Assembly: GCA_963776665.1 (NCBI GenBank)
Contig: CAVZNQ010000007.1
Coordinates: 1-64,000, forward strand
Direction: 5' to 3'
DNA length: 64,000 bases
Source of the DNA: Roseiarcus sp963776665
Lineage (GTDB): Bacteria > Pseudomonadota > Alphaproteobacteria > Rhizobiales > Beijerinckiaceae
Shown here: in pieces, positions 55,425 through 62,876 of the stretch
How positions within the stretch are numbered: position 1 is the first letter of the stretch
Layout: each line of letters starts with the position of its first letter
The notes under the pieces: model-generated
Database searches by the model: none
What the model was told of the DNA's origin: nothing
The model's input: the letters and a program-made list of their open reading frames with translations, nothing else
Position numbers and translations under genes: made by a program

Positions 55425-56276
55425 ATGAAACTCGCGCGATATGGCAGGGCGGGCAAGGAAAGGCCGGCGCTCGTCGACAAGGCCGGGAAACTCAGGGATC
55501 TCAGCGAGGTGGTGGAGGACATCGACGCCGACACGCTCACTCCGCGGGCGCTCGCGCGTCTGGCCAAGCTCAAGCCTGAATCCCTGCCCGCGGTGCGCGG
55601 GACGCCCAGAATCGGGCCATGCCTGCGCCGCGTCGGCAATTTCATCGCCGTCGGGCTCAACTATGCCGACCACGCCGCCGAATCGGGGATGCCGGTCCCC
55701 AAGGAGCCGGTGCTGTTTAGCAAGGCGCCCAACTGCGTCGTCGGACCGAACGACGACGTCGTGATCCCGAAAGGCTCGGTGAAGACGGACTGGGAGGTCG
55801 AGCTCGCGATCGTGATCGGCTCCCCAGCGAGCTACGTGAGCGAAAGTCAGGCGCTTTCCCACGTCGCCGGCTATTGCATCTGTAACGACGTGTCGGAGCG
55901 AGAATTCCAGCTCGAGCGGTCCGGCCAGTGGGTGAAGGGCAAGAGCGCCCCCACCTTCGGCCCGCTGGGGCCGTGGCTCGTGACGCCGGACGAGATCGGA
56001 AACGTTCAGGCGCTCAACATGTGGCTCGACGTGAGCGGCGAGCGCATGCAAACCGGCTCGACCGCGACGATGGTGTTCGGAGTCAAGACGCTCATCTCCT
56101 ACATCTCGCAGTTCATCGCGCTCGAACCTGGCGACGTCATCACCACCGGCACGCCCCCTGGCGTCGGATCGGGCAAGAAGCCGCCGCGATTCTTGAAGGC
56201 CGGCGACACGATGTCGCTCGGGATCGATGGGCTCGGACGGCAAGACCAGCGCGTCGTCGCGTGGAAGGCCGCTTGA
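55425..56276 (+). CDS. Fumarylacetoacetate hydrolase-family protein
   Basis: ATG 55425 follows GGGAGGGG and gives 283 residues. The FAH C-terminal domain motifs are NFIAVGLNYADHAAESGMPV, EPVLFSKAPNCVVGPNDDVV, the metal-binding DWEVELAIVIG (Glu/Asp), CNDVSEREFQLERSGQWVKG, KSAPTFGPLGPWLV and DVITTGTPPGVGSG. Close members act on 2,4-diketo-3-deoxy sugars, acylpyruvates or oxaloacetate. The exact substrate is not clear. A small membrane protein gene follows after 11 bases. Confidence 0.9.
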   Translation: MKLARYGRAGKERPALVDKAGKLRDLSEVVEDIDADTLTPRALARLAKLKPESLPAVRGTPRIGPCLRRVGNFIAVGLNYADHAAESGMPVPKEPVLFSKAPNCVVGPNDDVVIPKGSVKTDWEVELAIVIGSPASYVSESQALSHVAGYCICNDVSEREFQLERSGQWVKGKSAPTFGPLGPWLVTPDEIGNVQALNMWLDVSGERMQTGSTATMVFGVKTLISYISQFIALEPGDVITTGTPPGVGSGKKPPRFLKAGDTMSLGIDGLGRQDQRVVAWKAA

Positions 56277-56287
56277 GCTGAGGGCCA

Positions 56288-56608
56288 ATGAAACGCCTGC
56301 GATCGTGGACGGGCGTCGTCTTCGCCGCCCTCTATGCGCTGGCGTTCGTGGCGCTGTACGTCCAGTATCTCACGCGGGCGGGGACGTGGTTCGCCGACCT
56401 TCCGCTGACGCTCGCCGCCCTGCCCTTCACGCTCGCCATGCGGGCGCTGAACGGGGGCTCCTACGCCTTCGGCGGCGACATGACCGGGAGGGTCGTCGCC
56501 GCGGGCGTGTTCGGCTCGGCGCTCGCCTATCTGATCGGCCTCGCTCTCGAGACGTTTGTTCGCCGCCTCGCCCGGCTTTTCCTCGCCGCGCGCTGGTCGG
56601 CCGATTGA
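56288..56608 (+). CDS. Small membrane protein of unknown function
   Basis: A 106-residue protein with three predicted membrane helices (TGVVFAALYALAFVALYVQY, LPLTLAALPFTLAMRAL, VVAAGVFGSALAYLIGLALE) and a polar loop NGGSYAFGGDMTGR between helices two and three. The close spacing to the FAH gene suggests one operon. No family is recognised. Confidence 0.65.
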   Translation: MKRLRSWTGVVFAALYALAFVALYVQYLTRAGTWFADLPLTLAALPFTLAMRALNGGSYAFGGDMTGRVVAAGVFGSALAYLIGLALETFVRRLARLFLAARWSAD

Positions 56609-56638
56609 GTGGCGGGGAGCTTCAGGGCCTGCCCCACT

Positions 56639-57001
56639 CTAGGCGCCGTTCCCCCGCGCCTGCTCGACAAACGCCTCGTACCTCCCGCGGGGGAGCGGAG
56701 AAGGCGGAGTGCAGAGATCTTCGCCGCTCTCGAAGAAAACATAGGCGCGGTCGTCGCCAACCGCCGCGAACATTTTCGTAGCCATGAAATTGCTGTTGGG
56801 CGGCGCCGCGTTGAACGCCTTCAGGAACGTCGCAGTCTCGGCCTGGCTGAAATCTTGGATGTCAAGGCCGCGGCCCCGCGCCGAGGCAATGGTCATTTGC
56901 TTGTTTGCGACCGAAACGCAGCGAGCGCTCGGGTCCTGGGCATGGGCCTTCACAGTCGGGCAGCCGAACGCAAGCAGAACAAGGATCGTCGTGCGAAACA
57001 T
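56639..57001 (-). CDS. Secreted protein of unknown function
   Basis: ATG 57001 gives 120 residues with a Sec signal peptide (MFRTTILVLLAFGCPTVKAH, cleavage near AHAQ). The mature part contains a pair of Cys residues (SARCVSVANKQ, EDLCTPPSPLP) likely bridged in the periplasm. No domain is recognised. It is convergent with the small membrane protein gene. Confidence 0.6.
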   Translation of the reverse strand: MFRTTILVLLAFGCPTVKAHAQDPSARCVSVANKQMTIASARGRGLDIQDFSQAETATFLKAFNAAPPNSNFMATKMFAAVGDDRAYVFFESGEDLCTPPSPLPRGRYEAFVEQARGNGA

Positions 57002-57140
57002 GGTTGGCCTTTCAATTTATTGTGGAAAGTCAGAGCGATGGGAGAGGGATAGCCCGCCATCGCGCCGGCCGCCTGTTGCGACGCAAGTTCCGGGCCATTG
57101 GGGCGGCGCGCTTTCCAATCGAATCGCTTCGATTGCTTTT

Positions 57141-57211
57141 GTCATTCCCGCGTATCCGGGAATCCACGCTCGTCAAGCGCCTTGCCGGATGCCCGCCTCC
57201 CGGGGAATGAC
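57141..57211. repeat. REP-like palindromic element, copy B
   Basis: GTCATTCCCGCGTATCCGGG opens and CTCCCGGGGAATGAC closes the unit, the same family as 28502-28568 and 60347-60418. It lies between the secreted protein gene and argC. Confidence 0.75.
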
Positions 57212-57252
57212 AGGAAACGTGGGCTGAGCCTGCGCCGCGCGCGAGCCGCTTC

Positions 57253-58167
57253 TCAGCGGCCCAGCATCAGCATGAGGTTCTGCACCGCCGCGCCCGAGGC
57301 GCCTTTGCCGAGATTGTCGAACTTGGCGACGAGCAGCGCCTGGCGGCGCGCCTCGTTGGCGAACACGTGGATTTCAATGTCGTTGGTGCCGTTGAGCGAT
57401 TCCGGCTCTATGCGCGAGGCGTCGTCGCTCTCGACGACATGAAAATGCTTCTGCCCGCGGTAGTGCTCCTTGAACGCCGCGCTGACGTCCGAGGCTTTCG
57501 GCTTGCCTGCGAGCGCGTCAAGCTGCAACGGCACACTCACCAGCATTCCCTGGCGGAAATTGCCGACCGAGGGGGCGAAAATCGGCCGCGCCGTCAAGCC
57601 CGAATAGAACTCGATTTCGGGCATATGCTTGTGCTCGAGCTGAAGCCCGTAGAGCTCGAACGCCGGCGCGCGGCCGCTCTCGTAGGCCTCGATCATCGAT
57701 TTTCCCCCGCCTGAATAGCCGCTGACCGAGCCGATCGAAACGGCCGTGTCCCTGGCGATCAGGCCTGAGTCGGCGAGCGGGCGGAGAAGCGCGATCGCGC
57801 CCGTCGCGTGACAGCCGGGATTGCTGACCTTTTTCGCGCCCGCGACCGCCTCTGCCTGCCCGGCGACGAGCTCGGGAAAGCCATAGGTCCAGCCCGGCGC
57901 GACCCGATGGGCGGAGGAGGCGTCGATCACGCGCGGCGCATCGGCGCCCATAGCGTCGATGAGGCTCGCCGCCTCTTTCGCTGCTTCGTCCGGCAAGCAA
58001 AGGATGACGATGTCGACTTCGCCATAGAGCTTCTGCTTGGCGGCGGAGTCCTTGCGCGCTTCAGGCGGCAGGCTTACGAGCTTGAGGCCTGACAAACCCG
58101 CGAGCTTGTCCCTGATTTGCAGGCCGGTGGTGCCCGCTTCGCCGTCGATGAAGATTTTCGCCGCCAT
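57253..58167 (-). CDS. argC: N-acetyl-gamma-glutamyl-phosphate reductase (type 2)
   Basis: A 304-residue short-form ArgC, preceded by GAGGCG. Features are KIFIDGEAGTTGLQIRDKLA at the NADP-binding N-terminus, VILCLPDEAAKEA, VIDASSAHRVAPGWTYGFPE, and the catalytic Cys in SNPGCHATGAIALLRPL. The reaction reduces N-acetylglutamyl phosphate in arginine synthesis. It lies near rpsI-rplM, the usual alphaproteobacterial placement, but two other genes intervene here. Confidence 0.94.
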   Translation of the reverse strand: MAAKIFIDGEAGTTGLQIRDKLAGLSGLKLVSLPPEARKDSAAKQKLYGEVDIVILCLPDEAAKEAASLIDAMGADAPRVIDASSAHRVAPGWTYGFPELVAGQAEAVAGAKKVSNPGCHATGAIALLRPLADSGLIARDTAVSIGSVSGYSGGGKSMIEAYESGRAPAFELYGLQLEHKHMPEIEFYSGLTARPIFAPSVGNFRQGMLVSVPLQLDALAGKPKASDVSAAFKEHYRGQKHFHVVESDDASRIEPESLNGTNDIEIHVFANEARRQALLVAKFDNLGKGASGAAVQNLMLMLGR

Positions 58168-58370
58168 GATCGCCTCGCCGAAGTTCCGATACCAAAACCG
58201 TTTCGCGCTTGCGCGCGCTTACGCGTAGTGATGTCAGCGTCGTCGCGGTCGGATTGGCGCAGAGGCGATCATGGAGCGTTCCATTGCTCCCATCGCCGTC
58301 GATCGTCAAGGCGACCAAACTGAGTTGCGTCTCAGTTTGAGCATAGGCTGACTTCCGACTGGGGCGCCTC

Positions 58371-58646
58371 ATGTCAAAGCGAATTGATAAATCCTGGCGC
58401 GTTTTCGCCAGCGTCGAAAATGCTGAGCACGATCGGTGCGCCGATTTCTTTCTCCGTCCGGATGGAACCTTCGGCTTCGAAGAATTCAGGCGCGACGTCG
58501 AGGATGCCGGAGAGTGGACGCCGATGCAATATTACTCCGCGGCTGAGTTTGAAACCGCTGCCAACGCCTATGAGGCTGCGGAGCGCTCAATCCAATGGCT
58601 GGCTCAGATACTCGCCCACGCTCCACATCTCCGGAAAATGCCCTAA
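58371..58646 (+). CDS. Conserved-looking small hypothetical protein
   Basis: A 91-residue protein, MSKRIDKSWRVFASVENAEH at the N-terminus, with an acidic central part (GFEEFRRDVEDAGEWTPMQY) and a C-terminal amphipathic helix (AANAYEAAERSIQWLAQILA). The composition is that of a folded cytosolic protein, and codon use is like the neighbours. No known domain is recognised. It is convergent with the gene at 58667-59107. Confidence 0.6.
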   Translation: MSKRIDKSWRVFASVENAEHDRCADFFLRPDGTFGFEEFRRDVEDAGEWTPMQYYSAAEFETAANAYEAAERSIQWLAQILAHAPHLRKMP

Positions 58647-58666
58647 AGACTTCAAGCCCGGACGCG

Positions 58667-59107
58667 TTATGGGACGATCGTCGCGGCGAAGGCGACGGAA
58701 GGCTCGCTCGTCTTGCGGTTCGCCGGGTCGGAGAAAAACGCGTAGTAGTCCGGCCTGGCGAAGTGGGCCCCGTAGAAGGGATTGGCGTATGTTCCATCGG
58801 CGAGAGCATAGCCGAAGCCATGCATGGTGAGCCTCGGCGCGTCGGTCCTGACGAGGTTGTCGACGGGGTAGCCGTCGTTGCCGGGGATCGAGGTCCCGGC
58901 CGGCTGCAAACCCTTAATGGCGACGCCGTTGGCTTCGCCGCTTATCGCGGTGATCTCGTAGAAGCCGTCGCCGTTGGGCGCGTCTTTCGTGGTGAGCGTC
59001 CCCGACGCGGCGACCCCCTCCCCCGCATAGCTCCAGCGCCATTGGAGCGCCTCGGCTCGGCTCGCAAAAAGCGCCGCGCCGACCATGATCGAAATTGCGA
59101 ACTTCAA
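58667..59107 (-). CDS. Predicted secreted protein
   Basis: The TTG at 59107, preceded by GGGGA, gives a signal peptide LKFAISIMVGAALFASRAEA followed by LQWRWSYAGEGVAASGTLTT. The mature domain is beta-rich (GFYEITAISGEANGVAIKGL, PGNDGYPVDNLVR, GFGYALADGTYANPFYG) and ends FAATIVP. The style resembles outer-surface proteins with PEP-CTERM relatives, but the sorting tail is absent. The longer frame upstream to 59278 overlaps rpsI and is unlikely. Function unknown. Confidence 0.6.
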   Translation of the reverse strand: MKFAISIMVGAALFASRAEALQWRWSYAGEGVAASGTLTTKDAPNGDGFYEITAISGEANGVAIKGLQPAGTSIPGNDGYPVDNLVRTDAPRLTMHGFGYALADGTYANPFYGAHFARPDYYAFFSDPANRKTSEPSVAFAATIVP

Positions 59108-59249
59108 CTGAATCCCCGCGCGAACGACCGGATACTTGATCCGCGGTCGATCCGGATCAAGCCGGCCGCCGGAGACAACTCTCAGGCCAGCGGCCGCCAA
59201 CAAGAAGGCGGCTCGCGCCGCCCTTCGATATGCAGCGGAAAGGGTCGGA

Positions 59250-59732
59250 TCAGCGCTTGGAGAACTGGAAGCTCGCACGCGCCTTGCGGTGGCCGTACTT
59301 CTTACGCTCCACCACGCGCGAATCGCGGGTGAGGAAGCCTTCCTTCTTCAGCGCGGGCCTGAGGTCGGGCTCGAAGTAGGTCAGCGCCTTGGCGAGGCCG
59401 TGACGCACGGCGCCGGCCTGACCGGAAAGGCCGCCCCCGGTCACGGTCACCGTCAGGTCGTACTGCGTGATGCGGTTCACCACCACCAGCGGCTGGCTCA
59501 GGATCATCCGCAGCACGGGTCTGGCGAAATACTGGTCGAGCGGCTTGCCGTTGACGGTCGCCAGGCCCCTGCCCGGCTTGATCCAGACCCGCGCGACCGC
59601 ATTCTTGCGTTTTCCGGTCGCATAGGCGCGCCCGTACTTGTCGAGCTTCTGCACATGGACGGGGGCTTCGGCAGGCGCGGACGCCAGATCCGAGCCTTTG
59701 AGGTCGGCGAGCGAGGAAAGAGTCTCAGCCAT
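59250..59732 (-). CDS. rpsI: 30S ribosomal protein S9
   Basis: A 160-residue S9 with a family-typical N-terminal extension. Core features are KYGRAYATGKRKNAVARVWI, GLATVNGKPLDQYFARPVLR, VTVTGGGLSGQAGAVRHGLA and the C-terminal KYGHRKARASFQFSKR whose last Arg reaches the P-site tRNA. It overlaps the rplM stop by eight bases (ATGGCTGA), so translation is coupled. Confidence 0.95.
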   Translation of the reverse strand: MAETLSSLADLKGSDLASAPAEAPVHVQKLDKYGRAYATGKRKNAVARVWIKPGRGLATVNGKPLDQYFARPVLRMILSQPLVVVNRITQYDLTVTVTGGGLSGQAGAVRHGLAKALTYFEPDLRPALKKEGFLTRDSRVVERKKYGHRKARASFQFSKR

Positions 59733-60207
59733 GGATTTCAGCGCTCCGGCTGTTCTTGGGGTTGAGTTTGGCGACGTCGAGGACGGTTGGCGACTGGGCC
59801 GCGTGCGGGTGGTCCGGCCCCTTATAGACGCGCAGGTTGCCGAGCTGTTTCTTGCCCAACGGCCCGCGCGGGAGCATTCGCTCGACCGCCTTCTCGACGA
59901 TGCGCTCGGGGAACTTGCCTTCGAGGATCGACTTGGCCGCCCGTTCCTTGATGCCGCCGATATAGCCGCTGTAGTGATAGTAGACCTTCTGGTCGAGCTT
60001 GCGGCCGGTGAACACCACCTTGTCGGCGTTGACGACGATCACGTTGTCGCCGTCGTCGACATGCGGGGTGAAGCTGGCTTTATGCTTGCCGCGCAGCCGC
60101 ATGGCGACGATCGAAGCCAGGCGACCGACGACGAGCCCCTTGGCGTCGATGAGAAGCCACTTCTTCTCGACCTCGGCGGTCTTGGTCGAATGGGTCTTGC
60201 CGAACAT
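59725..60207 (-). CDS. rplM: 50S ribosomal protein L13
   Basis: L13 features: KTHSTKTAEVEKKWLLIDAK, GLVVGRLASIVAMRLRGKHK, HVDDGDNVIVVNADKVVFTG, YHYSGYIGGIKERAAKSILE and MLPRGPLGKKQLGNLRVYKG. ATG 60207 (MFGKTHSTKT) fits the family start; the frame is open to a GTG at 60231. The product is 160 residues. The leader upstream contains a perfect inverted repeat at 60314 that might matter for control. Confidence 0.95.
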   Translation of the reverse strand: MFGKTHSTKTAEVEKKWLLIDAKGLVVGRLASIVAMRLRGKHKASFTPHVDDGDNVIVVNADKVVFTGRKLDQKVYYHYSGYIGGIKERAAKSILEGKFPERIVEKAVERMLPRGPLGKKQLGNLRVYKGPDHPHAAQSPTVLDVAKLNPKNSRSAEIHG

Positions 60208-60313
60208 GACTTTGAGTCCGCTTTGGTTCACGTGGGCGGGCTTCTAGCCGCGCCAGGCGCGAAATGTCAACGGCTGAGCGCTGGAATCGCCAAGAAAACT
60301 GCCAATGACAATG

Positions 60314-60335
60314 ATGCGGTATCAGGATACCGCAT
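60314..60335. promoter_or_regulatory. Perfect inverted repeat in rplM upstream region
   Basis: ATGCGGTAT and ATACCGCAT pair perfectly around CAGG. There is no T run on either strand, so it is not a simple terminator. It lies between the PaaI-type gene and rplM and may be an operator or leader hairpin. Confidence 0.45.
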
Positions 60336-60346
60336 ACGTCCTCCCT

Positions 60347-60418
60347 GTCATGCCCGCGCATGCGGGCATCCAGAATGGCGAAAGACGGCGGCTCTGGACC
60401 CGCTTTCGCGGGGGTGAC
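60347..60418. repeat. REP-like palindromic element, copy C
   Basis: GTCATGCCCGCGCATGCGGG opens and CCGCTTTCGCGGGGGTGAC closes the unit. Same family as the elements at 28502 and 57141. It lies just downstream of the PaaI-type gene. Confidence 0.75.
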
Positions 60419-60449
60419 AATCGCTGCACGACGTCGGGGTCCCGGGGGA

Positions 60450-60899
60450 TCACGACGCCGCCTCTCCGCGCGCCGGGATCGAATAGGTGCCGGTCGCATG
60501 AGCGACCATGTCGCTCTCTCCCTCCGAGTAGAGCGCCACCTCGCCGACCGCGAGCCGTTTGCCGAGCTTGATCAGCCTGGCCTTGCCGACGAGGTCGGCG
60601 GGCGCGGGCTTGCGCAGGAAGTTGATCGAGACGTTGGTTGTCACGGCATGCTCGACCCGCCCGAGCTCGCCCAGAATCGCGACGTAGAGGGCGACGTCGC
60701 AGAGCGCGAACATCGCCGGACCGGAGATCGTGCCGCCCGGCCTCAAGTGCCTCGGATGATGGACGAGGCGCAGCGTTGCGGCCATCGGCCCGAGGTCCTC
60801 GATCCGAATGTCTCCGCGCTTCCAGAGTTCGGGAAAGATCTCGACGAGATAAGCGCGCAATTCGTCGATCGTGAAGGGTCGGGGCTTGGCGTGGCTCAT
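60450..60899 (-). CDS. PaaI-family thioesterase (hotdog fold)
   Basis: ATG 60899 (MSHAKPRPFTIDELRAYLVE) gives 149 residues; a GTG at 60908 is also possible. The hotdog fold with the PaaI-like motif is visible: MAATLRLVHHPRHLRPGGTI, SGPAMFALCDVALYVAILGE, VTTNVSINFLRKPAPADLVG, RLAVGEVALYSEGESDMVAH. The catalytic Asp lies in FALCDVALY. It hydrolyses acyl-CoA thioesters. In alphaproteobacteria this gene often precedes rplM-rpsI, as here. Confidence 0.88.
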   Translation of the reverse strand: MSHAKPRPFTIDELRAYLVEIFPELWKRGDIRIEDLGPMAATLRLVHHPRHLRPGGTISGPAMFALCDVALYVAILGELGRVEHAVTTNVSINFLRKPAPADLVGKARLIKLGKRLAVGEVALYSEGESDMVAHATGTYSIPARGEAAS

Positions 60900-61647
60900 T
60901 GGCGCCACGGAGTACCAAATTCAGTCGGGCGCCTCCACCGGCGCGCCGGGTCGAACGGGCGAAATCCGCGGCCGGGAGGACTTTCCATGCAGTGGCCAAA
61001 CGAAGCGCGACGGGCTCAAGCAGGCGGAGCGGCCGTTTGGGGTCGACTTCACCCGACCGAAGGCGCTCATCAGAAGTCCAGCGGCGTAAGGAAGCAACGG
61101 ATGTCCGGCGTCCTTGGATCGCGCAGCTGGTTGCCGTCGTCGGTAACCATCCACATGTTCGGGAAGAATATGTGGCTGCAAGGATCATTGCTGACAGAGC
61201 TAATTCGCCTTCGTACATGCGGCATCATTACCCGGCTTCTACGCAGGATGTACTTGACGCCTGCTCGCCAGCCGGGTCTTCGGCGAGGTTCGCTCGGGGT
61301 CGGGGGCCGCGCGCTCGCCACGGCAAAAAAAGTCCCCGCGTCCGGAGGGCCAGGCGCGGGGCAAGTCGCGTGCGGATGGCCTCGGCGGTCTAGACTCGAG
61401 GCGCGCGACTTCCCTTACGTTGCCCCCGCATCCGTATTGGCGCCAATCGACAAAAATGCGGAGCCGCTCCATGTCCCTTGTCGGTGCGCCCCATCGGCTG
61501 CGCCCGCCGTCAAAGCGAGGAGCCGCAGTGGATCCGACATTCGGTGGCGAACGTATAGAAGCCGATAGCGGGGCCGATGGAACGAAAAGGCTTCCGAATA
61601 AGTTGTCGCCAGCGGTGTTTGGCGGAACGAAGGGGGCGGTTAATAAC
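60900..61647. other. Gene-poor region with lower GC part
   Basis: No gene is accepted. The part 61140-61260 is clearly AT-richer than its surroundings, which suggests foreign or decayed DNA. A minus-strand frame ending at 61070 has a protein-like tail (PCSHIFFPNMWMVTDDGNQL) but no known relative, no ribosome-binding site and a basic, unstructured start. A minus-strand terminator lies at 61325-61361. Confidence 0.4.
61325..61361 (-). terminator. Rho-independent terminator, minus strand
   Basis: On the minus strand CCCCGCG pairs with CGCGGGG around a 14-base partly paired loop, followed by ACTTTTTTT. The nearest recognised minus-strand gene upstream is the encapsulin gene, which ends about 700 bases earlier, so either a long 3' extension or an unrecognised RNA ends here. 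Confidence 0.7.
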
Positions 61648-61983
61648 ATGGTGAGCAAGGCTAATTGCATAGATAGCCCTCGCGACCCCCGATGCTCCGA
61701 CGACGGCGCCGCAGAATGGGGCCCATCGCCCCCGGCGCCGCCGGATGTTGGACCGCGCGAGGATTATCCGGCGATGCTCGATCAGGGCTTGCGGCTGAAT
61801 CGAGCCTTTGTCAAAATCAGTAATCCCCTTATCCGTGAGGCCATCGTCAATCTGGTGAGCGAGGCCGCAAAGAATGAAAACGGAGCGGAAATTCCGACTT
61901 TCGACCAAATTCAGCTCCAGGACCGGCCCGCAAAGTCCGAGCTTTCGCCCTCTGGCCGGGGGCGCGGTTACCCCTCCTACTGA
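61648..61983 (+). CDS. Hypothetical protein
   Basis: ATG 61648 gives 111 residues; the frame is open from 61420. The middle part is protein-like: DYPAMLDQGLRLNRAFVKIS, NPLIREAIVNLVSEAAKNEN. This resembles the short C-terminal helix pair seen after the DNA-binding domain in some XRE-type regulators of this group, but no helix-turn-helix is present. The tail is basic and disordered. It may be the remnant of a regulator. Minus-strand frames over the same DNA are less convincing. Confidence 0.35.
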   Translation: MVSKANCIDSPRDPRCSDDGAAEWGPSPPAPPDVGPREDYPAMLDQGLRLNRAFVKISNPLIREAIVNLVSEAAKNENGAEIPTFDQIQLQDRPAKSELSPSGRGRGYPSY

Positions 61984-62057
61984 CAATCCGGGCGGCCTTC
62001 GGGCACTCGTCTCGGCCCGCTCGACAGAGAGGATCACGGCTTCTCCCAACCGTTGCG

Positions 62058-62876
62058 TCAGGTCGTCGTCTTCCTTGCCGGCGGCGCCAACGCGACGGCG
62101 GCCTCGGATGTGAGCATGAGAAACGTCATCGTCTCCTGAAGATAGAGGCGCACCACGCTGTCCGTGTGGCTGAGATAGCCGATCGAGACGTCCTGCCCGA
62201 TATGCAGGTCGAAGTCCCCGCCGCGGGTGGTGAGAACAAAGGCGCCGTCGATCGCCGGGGCCCAGATGATCTCGTCCTTGACGATTTTCCTGACATGCTC
62301 CAGCACCGGGTAGCCGTTGTCGCTGGTCTCGGCGAGGGCGGTATAGGCGTCGGCGCCGAGCACCACCGAATAGGGCCCGTTGACCCCGACGAGGCGAAGC
62401 TGGCTCAACGCCTGGGCGATCGCATCTGGATACTGACGCACGTCCGCGGGAAGCGTCATGATCGGGTTGCTGGTCCCCTGACGGATGCCGTCGATGGTCG
62501 CCGCGACGTAACCTTCGAAAATGGCGCGGTCCTCCGCATACGCGATCTTTTGCGCGGCGTCCTTCGCCGGCTGCCAGTCGGAGTCGTTGGAGCCCCGCTC
62601 GACATCGTCGATCTGCTGGCGATCGAGCTCGAAGGGGACTCTGAGTTCGACCAGCGGCTTGACCTCGCGCTGTCGCGCAAGCACCCCCTGCCCCGGCGGA
62701 TCGATCATTTTGAGATGGCCGGTTCCGATCGCGGATAGAGCCGCGCCGCCTGGGCCCTCAAGGTCGACCACGCGCCGCCCTGCAAGGTAGCGCTTCACGG
62801 TGCGCTTTGTTTCCTCTTCGATTTGCCCCCAGGCCGCATCGGAAATGGGCGCGAGCTCGCGATGAAGATTATTCAT
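62058..62876 (-). CDS. Encapsulin shell protein (family 1)
   Basis: ATG 62876 gives 272 residues of the linocin-M18/encapsulin family, which has the HK97 phage capsid fold. Recognisable parts are NNLHRELAPISDAAWGQIEE, KRTVKRYLAGRRVVDLEGPG, VKPLVELRVPFELDRQQIDD, AYAEDRAIFEGYVAATIDGI, and the conserved end DLHIGQDVSIGYLSHTDSVV, LYLQETMTFLMLTSEAAVAL. Sixty subunits usually form a ~24-nm shell. The start overlaps the stop of the DyP peroxidase gene by eight bases (ATGAATAA). Its ribosome-binding site AAAGGAGA lies within the cargo-tag codons. The shell should enclose the peroxidase and separate its reaction from the cytosol. Confidence 0.95.
   Translation of the reverse strand: MNNLHRELAPISDAAWGQIEEETKRTVKRYLAGRRVVDLEGPGGAALSAIGTGHLKMIDPPGQGVLARQREVKPLVELRVPFELDRQQIDDVERGSNDSDWQPAKDAAQKIAYAEDRAIFEGYVAATIDGIRQGTSNPIMTLPADVRQYPDAIAQALSQLRLVGVNGPYSVVLGADAYTALAETSDNGYPVLEHVRKIVKDEIIWAPAIDGAFVLTTRGGDFDLHIGQDVSIGYLSHTDSVVRLYLQETMTFLMLTSEAAVALAPPARKTTT

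Noticed and set aside
61070..61321. Minus-strand frame with protein-like C-terminus
   Set aside because: The tail looks plausible, but there is no start signal, no known relative and the first half is basic low-complexity sequence.
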